NCBI GenBank assembly: GCA_014529385.2
Contig: CM043953.1
Location: forward strand, 112,658,549 to 112,722,548
Length of the DNA stretch: 64,000 nucleotides
Direction of reading: 5' to 3'
Origin: Adiantum capillus-veneris
Lineage: Eukaryota; Streptophyta; Polypodiopsida; Polypodiales; Pteridaceae
In this document: one piece after another, positions 55,641 to 64,000 of the stretch
Position numbering within the stretch: position 1 is the stretch's first letter
Layout: each line of letters opens with the position of its first letter
Notes under the pieces: generated by a model
The model's input: only the letters and a program-made list of their open reading frames with translations
What the model was told of the DNA's origin: nothing
Databases searched by the model: none
Program-made: the position numbers and the translations under genes

Positions 55641-56057
55641 TCTAACAACTTTTAGGTGTAAACTTTTTAGGTGTACTTTGGCACTTCAAGCCCTAGTTGC
55701 TACTCCTCTTTACCCCTTTAGAAAAAGCACTCAAGCTACTGTACCCGCGGCTCGAATACCATTAATTGCAAGGAATAGAAGAGAGGGTCTTTCGACACCA
55801 AAACAGCACCGGCTCCTGTCAAGCTTCTAATAGCTCAATAGTGGTTAAGCCGTAGGCAAGCCCCGTAGGACTCCACTATTAAGACCATAGCTCTCGACGG
55901 TGATGCCCCGTTAACTGCACAAAGGCAGGCGCACTGCAAGGCTGAAAAATCCCTATTCTACTTATTCACAGGCAATTAATAATACCAACCATTTGTAGCT
56001 AGCTTGAGGACCTCCCTTCTTGAGCAAGAAAAGAGAAACCTTGAGCTCTGATACCAA
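55641..56057 (-). other. D' leader and primer binding site
   Basis: 404 bp between the gag start and the PBS (minus strand TGGTATCAGAGC, 56,045-56,056; initiator tRNA-Met type). It is the same sequence as 62,955-63,371. Confidence 0.85.
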
Positions 56058-57647
56058 TGTAACAATTAATGGCCTAAAATCTTATGTGTAGCAGAAATTA
56101 GCATGAACATAGTGAGCATTTCATTAGAGTTGATTCCTAATGAGAATTACAAGAGTGCTTGGGTGGAGAGAGCAACAAAAAGCATAACACCTAGTTAGAT
56201 AGCATCGACAATACTTTCAAAAGAGAGAGCAATTAAGCTATTGACAACAGTTGAGGACCGGATTTGCATGGAGCCGGTCCCCCCTCCAAAAGGCTTTGTA
56301 TTATGGTTTCTCCCATCAAGAGAGACATTGTACAATACAATTCTTTGTGTTCCTTCAAGACGAGCTAGTGTAATGAAGATGGAAGCTTCATACACCAAGC
56401 AAAACACTTAATCAAGCACAACTTGAATTATCCCCGTTCTCAGACCCAAGACCTCACACACCTTCGAAGATGGTGAGAGCTAGCAGGGTATGAGAGTAGA
56501 TTGAGAGGAAAAAGAAGTATCTTACGAGAAAGAAGTACATCTCCTCACATAATCACTCATATTAGCATAGCTTAGCTTAGTAATTAGCTTGGTAGAGAAG
56601 ATGAGCATGCATTGAAGCTTGGCTCTTGGTTGGATTTGCATCCACATGCCAAGAGAGTGTTGATGTAGGCTTCTATCTCACAAGCTTGGAGTAGGTGATG
56701 AGCTCTCCATTAAAGCTTGGGAGGAGATAGAGTATTTTCCCTTCACACATGGTCAAGTGTGAGAGTGTGTGTGTCAATGCCAAGCAAAAATCAGCCCCCT
56801 CTCTCTCTTGGGCGAGCCCTAGCTGCTAAGTTAGTCTGGCTTTTGCCTCATTGGACCTCCCCAGGTCAAGCCAATAGGGATTAAGCAGCATAAGTGATAG
56901 CCTTCTGACATGTGTCCCCCTTTCCCCTTTTGTGAGAGCTTTAGATAATTAAATAATTAAACTAAACTCTCATTGGACCCCTTTGCCTCCTGGCCAATAG
57001 GAATCAGGCAAGCCATGGGGCTCCTGAATGCTTATTGGACCCCTTGGGAGACTGCCCAATAGTCTTCTAGGACACTTAATTCTTATTGGTTTCTTTTATT
57101 AAATGTTTTTAAATTAATTAAACTAGATTTACTCTAGCCTAATTCTCATTGGTCCACTTCAAGGGTCTTCCAATAGGAATTGGGCATACCTTGTGGGCAT
57201 CTGGCCTAGGGAGCTGACATGTGTCCCTCATTCCCTTTGTGTAAAGGGAGCCTGTGTGTGTGTGTGTGGCTTTCTCTCTCATCCCCTAGCTTTGGGGCTC
57301 GCCCCCTCCCATGTAGGGATGTAGAAAGACTTTTTGGGCACACACTAAGCATCCAATTTTCCCTAAGGTTGACCTTTGGACACAACCTTTGAATTTTGGA
57401 ACCTTAGCATTTTGGAAGTCTTAATGGGCTGAACCTTAGGGTCTTTTTAGCCCGTTGTTTCACATGGCTCTTTTGCAGATGGCCCCCCCTTTGGATCCCT
57501 ATTTTCCCTCCTTTGGATCCCTACTGTGGCCGGTCTGCTAACTTAACCAATATTCTAGCTTTTTCTCCCTTGGCACTTCCCCACATTAAATGATCAGTTT
57601 AATATGAGAAAATCATTTAGGAGAATTAGATATTGATTATTATGACA
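56058..57647 (-). repeat. element D LTR (shared middle LTR)
   Basis: 1,590 bp. On the minus strand it starts TGTCATAATAATC after a PPT and ends AATTGTTACA before the PBS of D'. It serves as 3' LTR of D and 5' LTR of D'. It contains four ATTGG...CCAATAG pairs at about 56,850-57,176. 56,058-56,686 repeats at 63,372-64,000 with one mismatch noticed (56,090 region). Confidence 0.85.
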
Positions 57648-58004
57648 TTACCTCTCTCTTGAAATCATAGTCATCCTCGACTATGGTGTAGAGAAGATAA
57701 AGCATATGCATGAGTCCTTTTCTTAGCGGGTAGAGGATCCCTATGTTACCCTACGACATCATTCCATAATGGATGACTAGTCCATTTGGCGCTTGAGAGC
57801 CTGAGGCTGCCGCAAGCATGTCTGCACATTAGTCCTATCAGTCTTCCATAGTAGAGTGACAAGCTCTACTTGGTGTTCGGGAGACGTCGTCTCCGCAAAC
57901 TTGATCTAAGCATGCATACTACTTCATTTTTGTGCACAAATAAAGAAAAAGAGAGTCTTATAAGACAAAAATTTTTGTTCATTTTTAACATTTTGTACAT
58001 TTGC
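57648..58004 (-). other. element D PPT and 3' untranslated region
   Basis: PPT on the minus strand: TTTCAAGAGAGAGGTAA (57,648-57,664). The rest, up to the pol stop at 58,005, holds no ORF. Confidence 0.65.
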
Positions 58005-61000
58005 TTACTCTTGGGAAGCATTGTAAGCATTGACAAGGTTTAGGTTATCCTTTAATTGTATGCCTTGCATCCATCTAGCATCTTCAAAAGGATAATTCTT
58101 AAACTTAATAAGATATCGTCGGATAGTCTTACCGCCTCTTAATACCTTGTCTTCATGTCGGAGAATGGACTCGGGCTGCAGCACCTCCTCGTGGTCCTCG
58201 ATCTCCGGTGGGTCTTCAATAGTTGGTTCTTGAGGTGGCTCTCCTTTGTAAGGCTTTAAGAGGCTCACATGAAAAGCATTGTGTATGAGCCAATGATTGG
58301 GCAACTTAAGTTGATAGGCCATCTCATTGATTGGCCTAAGAATCTGGAAGGGACCATAGTACCTTTTTGCTAGTTTAGCATAGTACTTTTGGTGGCCCGT
58401 AGGATTCTTGCCCGTCGTGTGCCTTAATCGAGCCTTGGGAAACTTTAGCAAGACCCAATCGTTTTCTTTAAAGGCTTGGGCTCTTCTGTGCTTGTTAGCA
58501 GCAGCCTTTTGCCTTTGCTGTGAGATAGAGATAGCATCCTTAATCTTTTGGAAAGATTCTTGTAGGTCTCGGCTATACTCATCTGCAGCGAAGATCTTCC
58601 CATGTACCTTAAGTAGCAAGGGACTTTTTGATCTTCCCTCAATTACCTCGAAAGGTGCTTTTCCTGTAGAAGTATGTACAGTGTTATTGTAAGCATACTC
58701 TACTAAGGGTAAGTACTTCTCCCATTGGGATCTTTGATCTACTTCCGTTACATAGGCTTTTAGTAGATCGAGAATAGTTAGGTTAGCTATTTCACTTTGG
58801 CCATCAGTTTGTGGATGATAGGCCGAAGAGAAGTTTAGCCTTGTTCCTAAATTCTCAAAGAGACCCTTCCAGAAATTACTGGTCATTCTAGGATCTCTAT
58901 CCGACACTATGGACATTGGCAAGCCATGGTACTTGAAAATTTGCGAAATGAAGAGGGTTGCCATTTGATGGGCTTTGATAGTCTTTTTGACAGGTATAAA
59001 ATGAGCTTGTTTACTGAACCTGTCTACTATCGTCCATATTCCCGTATTCCCATGGATAGACTTAGGCAATCCAAAGATAAACTCCATGGATATGCTCTCC
59101 CATGGTGAATTAGGGATTGGCAAGGGTTGAAGCAATCCAAGTTGCTTCCCTCTATCAAATTTTGTCTTTTGACATACCACACATTTGGAAACATACTCAT
59201 GTATGTTCACTTTCATGGTAGGCCAATAGAAATATGTTTCAATTCCCTTTAGGGTAGACTGAATCCCTCTATGCCCCGCATATGGGGGAGCATGAGATTC
59301 ATACATTACTTTCTCACGTAGTGAATTAGTAACGCATAGTCTATTTCCATAGAGAAGATAACCATCTTGTAAAGTAAATGGTTCTTCTTTCTTCCCTAAG
59401 GCAAGGGCTGAAATCACATCTCTAAAATCGGGATCAATAGCATACTCATCTATCATTAAAGATAGATCATTGTGAGTTGCTATGGAAACCGCATTCACTC
59501 TCGGTCGTCTTGAGAGTGCATCGGCTACTTGATTATGCTTGCCAGCAATGTGAGCAATATGAAAATGAAATTGCGAAAGGAAATTTGCCCACCTCATTTG
59601 TTTGTCGGAGAGCTTGGTCTGCGTCATGAAGTACTTAAGACTTTGGTGATCCGTTCGCAGAATGAAAGGAGTCCCCAATAAATAGTGCTTCCATGAGTCT
59701 AAGGCATGTAGAACTGCAAGGAGTTCTTTTTCGTATATGCCTAGAGCTTGCTCAACAGGGTCGAGCCTTCGACTCTCATAGCCTATGGCGTGCCCTTCTT
59801 GGAGCAAAACAGCCCCAAGGCAATCACCACAAGCATCACATTGGACCTCAAATGGTTTTGAGAGATCCGGTAGTGTAAGCACAGGTTGAGAGATAAGCTT
59901 TTCTTTAAGCTTTTCGAAAGCATTGTTCTCCTTAGCAGACCACGTATACCTAACATTTTTCTTTGTTAGGTCATGTAATGGTCCCACAATTTGTGAGAAC
60001 TTTTCTATGAAGCGTCTATAGTATGCACACATACCTATAAAGCTTCTTAGTTCATGAAGATTCCTTGGTTTACGCCATCCTTTTATTACCTCTAACTTGG
60101 ATGGATCCATTTGGATTCCATCTTGAGAGATAATGTGACCTAAATATTGAATCTCTTGCAAGAAAAATTCACTTTTCTTTCGATTAACATAAAGTTTATT
60201 CTCTCTTAAAACTTGAAATATTACCTGGAGGTGTTGCTTATGTTCCTCTAATGAATTAGAGTAGATGATAATATCATCAAAGAACACTCCAGTGAAGGTT
60301 CGATGAGGTCTGAACAGCTTCTCCATCAAGCGGTTAAATGTGGCTGGTGCATTAGTCAAGCCAAAAGGCATGACAATGTATTCGTAAAGACCAAATGTAG
60401 TACGAAATGCGGTCTTTACAATGTCTTGATCAACTATCCTTATTTGATGATAGCCACTTTTTAGGTCAATCCTACTGAAGTAGGTCGATCCTTGTAGCTT
60501 ATCAAATAGGTCTTCTACCCGTGGAACGGGAAACCTATTCTTGATAGTGATCCTATTTAGTGCTCTATAGTCGACACACATACGATATGTGCCGTCTTTC
60601 TTTTGCACTAATAGCACAGGTGAGCAAAATGGAGATGAGCTAGGCCTAACCATGCCCTTCTCAATTAACTCATGCACTTGCCGCATAATCTCCTCTTGTT
60701 GAGCTTGAGAAACTCTATAAGGAGGTTTGTTAGGCGGTGAACTTCCTGGAAGAAGTTCAATTGCATGGTCATCATTACCTCGTTTAGGAGGTAGCTCAGA
60801 AGGGATGTCGTCAATAAAGACATCTTGAAACCCCTTGAGAAAATTGGATAACTCTAATTCCTTTTGGTTGCTTTTATTTTCTTTTGCTAAAGCATTAGGT
60901 TCATTTTGAGAATCTTTAACAAAAATCATGTACACGGAAATAGAGCTCTTTATTGACTTGTTGAAAGCTGGTGTATGTACAATGGGGATGGTGTTACCCA

Positions 61001-62954
61001 TCTCCCTAGCATCTATATACATGTCCTTTTCCCTGAACTTAAAGGAGATTCTCCTTTCAGGAAATTTAACATGGGCAGCCAGACGGTCAAACCATGGTGC
61101 CCCTAGGATTACATCCTCATGCTTGACAGGAGAGATAAAGAAATCCTCTTTGTCCACATAGCCTTGGACATGAAGCCTCAATTTCCCGATTAAGGGAGTG
61201 ACTGAAGCTTCTTGCCCCTTGAAGGCACTGTCTGCGGGTAGGATATCTCCCATCTCGTAGGATTGTATGCCTAGCTTGGTGGCTAACTCCATAGATATGA
61301 AATTGTGAGTAGAACCAGGGTCAAAGAGAATAAAAGCATCATGTTCTCTTACCTTTCCCCAAGCATGGCATAGAGGAGATCCTTTGTGGTGAGTTTGGTG
61401 AATCTCCTCCTCTTGGATTTCAACCAGAGAAGCTCTAGGAGGATCTTGGCGGTTGTTCTTTTGGGGACAAGCGCGGTACGCATGCCCTTGTTCGCCGCAC
61501 TTGAAACACCGGTTATCTTTACGATAACGCTCAAGCTCTTCAGGAGAGAGTTTATTCTTTCCTTTGTAAACTCCCTTCTCTTTAGCTTTGTTGGAATTGC
61601 CCTTAGGAGACTTTTGGACATTGTCCTTCCCCTTAGGCTCATTGGAACCTTTGTTTTCCGGGGGCTTATTATTTCTTTTACCCCCCGTTTGGAAATTGAT
61701 TCGCGAGGCCACCATAGTATGGTGTATTACCGCCGATATGGTACGTGGCCTTTGGGAGTTGACATACTCCGCCATTTCTTCGGTTAAGCCCGCACAAAAT
61801 TGTTGCCTTTGCTCTCCAAAATCCAACTTTTTGAAGACAGTGGCTTTGAGTTGTAGGTCCCAAAACTTGTCTACATATTTGTGGATGGATTCATTGGGAG
61901 AGAGCTTTAAGCTTCGCCATTCGGTGAGTACTTTGTCTTTGGCATCGGTGGCCAAAAACTGCTTCATAATGGAAGCTCTTAAAGCCTTCCATGTTCGTGG
62001 AGCTTCACCGTTGGCTCGTAGGCTAGACCACCATTGTCTGGCGGACTTTTGAAAGTGCATAGCTACATGGCGTAGCTTAGAGGACTCCGTGAAGCCCTCA
62101 TCTCCAAACGCCGCATCGAATTGCTGGATAAAGGCCAAAACTTTGTCTGTAGCACCGAAGGTGCCATCATAGGTAAGGAAAGAGATGCTCTTCCCTCCCT
62201 CTTTGAATTTCTTCAGCTTGGACGACCTCTTCCATGCGGCATAGGATTTCCTATGGCCTCTTCTTTTTGATGGTTCAAAAGTTGCACCATCACTTTCTTC
62301 AGAAGATGAAGAATTTGAAGAAGGTGGAGAAGAGGGTGACCTCTTTCTCGCCTTTTTCTTGTCTTGATCTTTGTCGTCTTCACCATAGCTTTCATAAGAG
62401 GAAGAGGATAAAGAAGATGGAGAAGAGGGTGTCCTCTTTCTCGCCTTTTTCTTCTCTTGCTTTTTATCATCCCTCTTTGAATTATGGCGTGGAGAAGAGT
62501 GTGATGGTCTTCTCCGCTTTGGTGGTGATGGAGAGCGTTTAGCCCGCCGTCTTCGTGGAGCCATCTCCGCCGAGGTGGCGGGAGACTCGCTTCTTTCTCG
62601 TTCCTTCGGTGGAGGCTCTTGAGTTCTCCTTTGGGAAGGAGATGCATCATCAAGAAGTAAGTTCTTGAGCCCTTCATATGGATTCTCTTCTTCTTCCCGA
62701 ATCGGAGAGAGACCTCTTTTGGTAGTCTCACAAGGAGGCTTCCTAGGTGTTCTCTCGTCATGGTGATGAGCTTGGAGAATCCCGTGAGCACGGAGCTGCC
62801 GTTGCACTTCACTTTGGAGAGATGGATTGCCCATGGCTTGTTGAAGCCTAGAAACAAGATAATTAACAAGCATTGAAGCATCATTAGTAGCTTGCTCATG
62901 AGCAAAATCAAAGTTATCAACATTAATTTCACTCTCTTTAATATTGTCAGCCAT
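58005..62954 (-). CDS. chromovirus gag-pol polyprotein, intact
   Basis: 1,649 codons in a single frame. In order: gag with a Ser/Arg/Lys-rich segment and capsid domain (about 240-420), zinc knuckle CFKCGEQGHAYRAC (483-496), protease with FDPGSTHNFIS (D at about 545), RT with MPFGLTNAPATFNR and FFDD (about 890), RNase H (FEVQCDACGD about 1035; RTDHQSLKYF), integrase HHCC (about 1221-1262), integrase core with IVDRFSKQAHF, VSDRDPRMTS and HPQTDGQSE (about 1315-1390), and a C-terminal chromodomain (about 1590-1645, YLIKFKNYPFEDARWM). All catalytic residues I can name are present, except that the protease triad is D-P-G rather than D-S-G. The chromodomain usually steers insertion toward marked chromatin. 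Confidence 0.95.
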   Translation of the reverse strand: MADNIKESEINVDNFDFAHEQATNDASMLVNYLVSRLQQAMGNPSLQSEVQRQLRAHGILQAHHHDERTPRKPPCETTKRGLSPIREEEENPYEGLKNLLLDDASPSQRRTQEPPPKERERSESPATSAEMAPRRRRAKRSPSPPKRRRPSHSSPRHNSKRDDKKQEKKKARKRTPSSPSSLSSSSYESYGEDDKDQDKKKARKRSPSSPPSSNSSSSEESDGATFEPSKRRGHRKSYAAWKRSSKLKKFKEGGKSISFLTYDGTFGATDKVLAFIQQFDAAFGDEGFTESSKLRHVAMHFQKSARQWWSSLRANGEAPRTWKALRASIMKQFLATDAKDKVLTEWRSLKLSPNESIHKYVDKFWDLQLKATVFKKLDFGEQRQQFCAGLTEEMAEYVNSQRPRTISAVIHHTMVASRINFQTGGKRNNKPPENKGSNEPKGKDNVQKSPKGNSNKAKEKGVYKGKNKLSPEELERYRKDNRCFKCGEQGHAYRACPQKNNRQDPPRASLVEIQEEEIHQTHHKGSPLCHAWGKVREHDAFILFDPGSTHNFISMELATKLGIQSYEMGDILPADSAFKGQEASVTPLIGKLRLHVQGYVDKEDFFISPVKHEDVILGAPWFDRLAAHVKFPERRISFKFREKDMYIDAREMGNTIPIVHTPAFNKSIKSSISVYMIFVKDSQNEPNALAKENKSNQKELELSNFLKGFQDVFIDDIPSELPPKRGNDDHAIELLPGSSPPNKPPYRVSQAQQEEIMRQVHELIEKGMVRPSSSPFCSPVLLVQKKDGTYRMCVDYRALNRITIKNRFPVPRVEDLFDKLQGSTYFSRIDLKSGYHQIRIVDQDIVKTAFRTTFGLYEYIVMPFGLTNAPATFNRLMEKLFRPHRTFTGVFFDDIIIYSNSLEEHKQHLQVIFQVLRENKLYVNRKKSEFFLQEIQYLGHIISQDGIQMDPSKLEVIKGWRKPRNLHELRSFIGMCAYYRRFIEKFSQIVGPLHDLTKKNVRYTWSAKENNAFEKLKEKLISQPVLTLPDLSKPFEVQCDACGDCLGAVLLQEGHAIGYESRRLDPVEQALGIYEKELLAVLHALDSWKHYLLGTPFILRTDHQSLKYFMTQTKLSDKQMRWANFLSQFHFHIAHIAGKHNQVADALSRRPRVNAVSIATHNDLSLMIDEYAIDPDFRDVISALALGKKEEPFTLQDGYLLYGNRLCVTNSLREKVMYESHAPPYAGHRGIQSTLKGIETYFYWPTMKVNIHEYVSKCVVCQKTKFDRGKQLGLLQPLPIPNSPWESISMEFIFGLPKSIHGNTGIWTIVDRFSKQAHFIPVKKTIKAHQMATLFISQIFKYHGLPMSIVSDRDPRMTSNFWKGLFENLGTRLNFSSAYHPQTDGQSEIANLTILDLLKAYVTEVDQRSQWEKYLPLVEYAYNNTVHTSTGKAPFEVIEGRSKSPLLLKVHGKIFAADEYSRDLQESFQKIKDAISISQQRQKAAANKHRRAQAFKENDWVLLKFPKARLRHTTGKNPTGHQKYYAKLAKRYYGPFQILRPINEMAYQLKLPNHWLIHNAFHVSLLKPYKGEPPQEPTIEDPPEIEDHEEVLQPESILRHEDKVLRGGKTIRRYLIKFKNYPFEDARWMQGIQLKDNLNLVNAYNASQE

Positions 62955-63371
62955 TCTAACAACTTTTAGGTGTAAACTTTTTAGGTGTACTTTGGCACTT
63001 CAAGCCCTAGTTGCTACTCCTCTTTACCCCTTTAGAAAAAGCACTCAAGCTACTGTACCCGCGGCTCGAATACCATTAATTGCAAGGAATAGAAGAGAGG
63101 GTCTTTCGACACCAAAACAGCACCGGCTCCTGTCAAGCTTCTAATAGCTCAATAGTGGTTAAGCCGTAGGCAAGCCCCGTAGGACTCCACTATTAAGACC
63201 ATAGCTCTCGACGGTGATGCCCCGTTAACTGCACAAAGGCAGGCGCACTGCAAGGCTGAAAAATCCCTATTCTACTTATTCACAGGCAATTAATAATACC
63301 AACCATTTGTAGCTAGCTTGAGGACCTCCCTTCTTGAGCAAGAAAAGAGAAACCTTGAGCTCTGATACCAA
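62955..63371 (-). other. element D leader and primer binding site
   Basis: Leader of 404 bp and PBS TGGTATCAGAGC on the minus strand (63,359-63,370), initiator tRNA-Met type, typical for chromoviruses. Confidence 0.88.
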
Positions 63372-64000
63372 TGTAACAATTAATGGCCTAAAATCTTATG
63401 TGTAGCGGAAATTAGCATGAACATAGTGAGCATTTCATTAGAGTTGATTCCTAATGAGAATTACAAGAGTGCTTGGGTGGAGAGAGCAACAAAAAGCATA
63501 ACACCTAGTTAGATAGCATCGACAATACTTTCAAAAGAGAGAGCAATTAAGCTATTGACAACAGTTGAGGACCGGATTTGCATGGAGCCGGTCCCCCCTC
63601 CAAAAGGCTTTGTATTATGGTTTCTCCCATCAAGAGAGACATTGTACAATACAATTCTTTGTGTTCCTTCAAGACGAGCTAGTGTAATGAAGATGGAAGC
63701 TTCATACACCAAGCAAAACACTTAATCAAGCACAACTTGAATTATCCCCGTTCTCAGACCCAAGACCTCACACACCTTCGAAGATGGTGAGAGCTAGCAG
63801 GGTATGAGAGTAGATTGAGAGGAAAAAGAAGTATCTTACGAGAAAGAAGTACATCTCCTCACATAATCACTCATATTAGCATAGCTTAGCTTAGTAATTA
63901 GCTTGGTAGAGAAGATGAGCATGCATTGAAGCTTGGCTCTTGGTTGGATTTGCATCCACATGCCAAGAGAGTGTTGATGTAGGCTTCTATCTCACAAGCT
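63372..64000 (-). repeat. element D 5' LTR, cut by the window end
   Basis: The first 629 bp in plus orientation match 56,058-56,686 (one mismatch noticed). About 960 bp should lie beyond the window. Confidence 0.88.

Larger units (their letters stand above)
57648..64000 (-). mobile_element. element D: chromovirus (Ty3/Gypsy with chromodomain), apparently intact
   Basis: PPT, one gag-pol ORF, leader, PBS and LTRs on both sides (the right one cut by the window end). LTR plus internal region is 7,314 bp, exactly the offset between the duplicated parts (54,116-56,686 and 61,430-64,000). The only mismatch I noticed is at about 56,090/63,404, which implies very recent activity or duplication. No target duplication can be checked because the right end lies outside. 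Confidence 0.85.

Noticed and set aside
54899-55648. 249-codon minus frame overlapping D' gag (also 62,213-62,962)
   Set aside because: A shifted reading of the Ser/Arg/Lys-rich gag segment with no domain. Low-complexity codons keep it open.

Overview
The window is a block of nested transposable elements from a plant nuclear genome. I recognise no host gene, tRNA, rRNA or CRISPR array. The plant assignment rests on a CACTA (En/Spm) TNP2 transposase, a chromodomain Ty3/Gypsy element, Gypsy elements primed by a tRNA-Asp-type site (as in Athila/Tat-like elements), Copia gag and RT remnants, LINE remnants and very long GA/GT microsatellites. The repeat style could fit a large-genome fern, other non-seed plant or gymnosperm, but I cannot fix the species.

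Layout. 1-6.1 kb: a decayed retroelement 3' end (coiled-coil accessory ORF, polypurine tract, LTR start), interrupted by a Mutator-like foldback element with four GGCGCGC hairpins. 6.1-8 kb: microsatellites. 8.6-15 kb: a decayed CACTA element with TNP2 on the minus strand, satellite-like subterminal repeats and a 1.33-kb TTAA-flanked inverted-repeat element inside it. 15.5-16.3 kb: 5' end of an unidentified LTR element. 16.5-48.4 kb: a gag-only Copia element. It contains two LINE fragments and is split inside its gag zinc knuckle by a giant minus-strand Gypsy element, here called A (21,596-47,836, TSD GCAAG, about 17.3 kb without its own insert). A is itself interrupted by a plus-strand, nearly intact, non-autonomous gag-protease element, here called G (26,520-35,485, TSD GTTTT). 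48.4-54.1 kb: a minus-strand Copia RT scrap, the 5' part of an A-related element (B) and a pol fragment of another relative (C). 54.1-64 kb: a tandem arrangement of a chromovirus (D): a complete internal region with an open 1649-codon gag-pol, a shared LTR, and a second truncated internal copy, offset by exactly 7314 bp.

Nesting order, oldest to youngest: Copia, then A, then G. G has near-identical LTRs and one open 1725-codon frame but no RT, RNase H or integrase, so it must have been moved in trans. A is decayed but shows what a complete relative carries: gag, protease, RT, RNase H, two tandem integrase zinc-finger-like modules, integrase core, a second protease-like domain, a W-x-P-K repeat tail, and a large accessory ORF of unknown function between two polypurine tracts. 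The most novel material is this A/G family.
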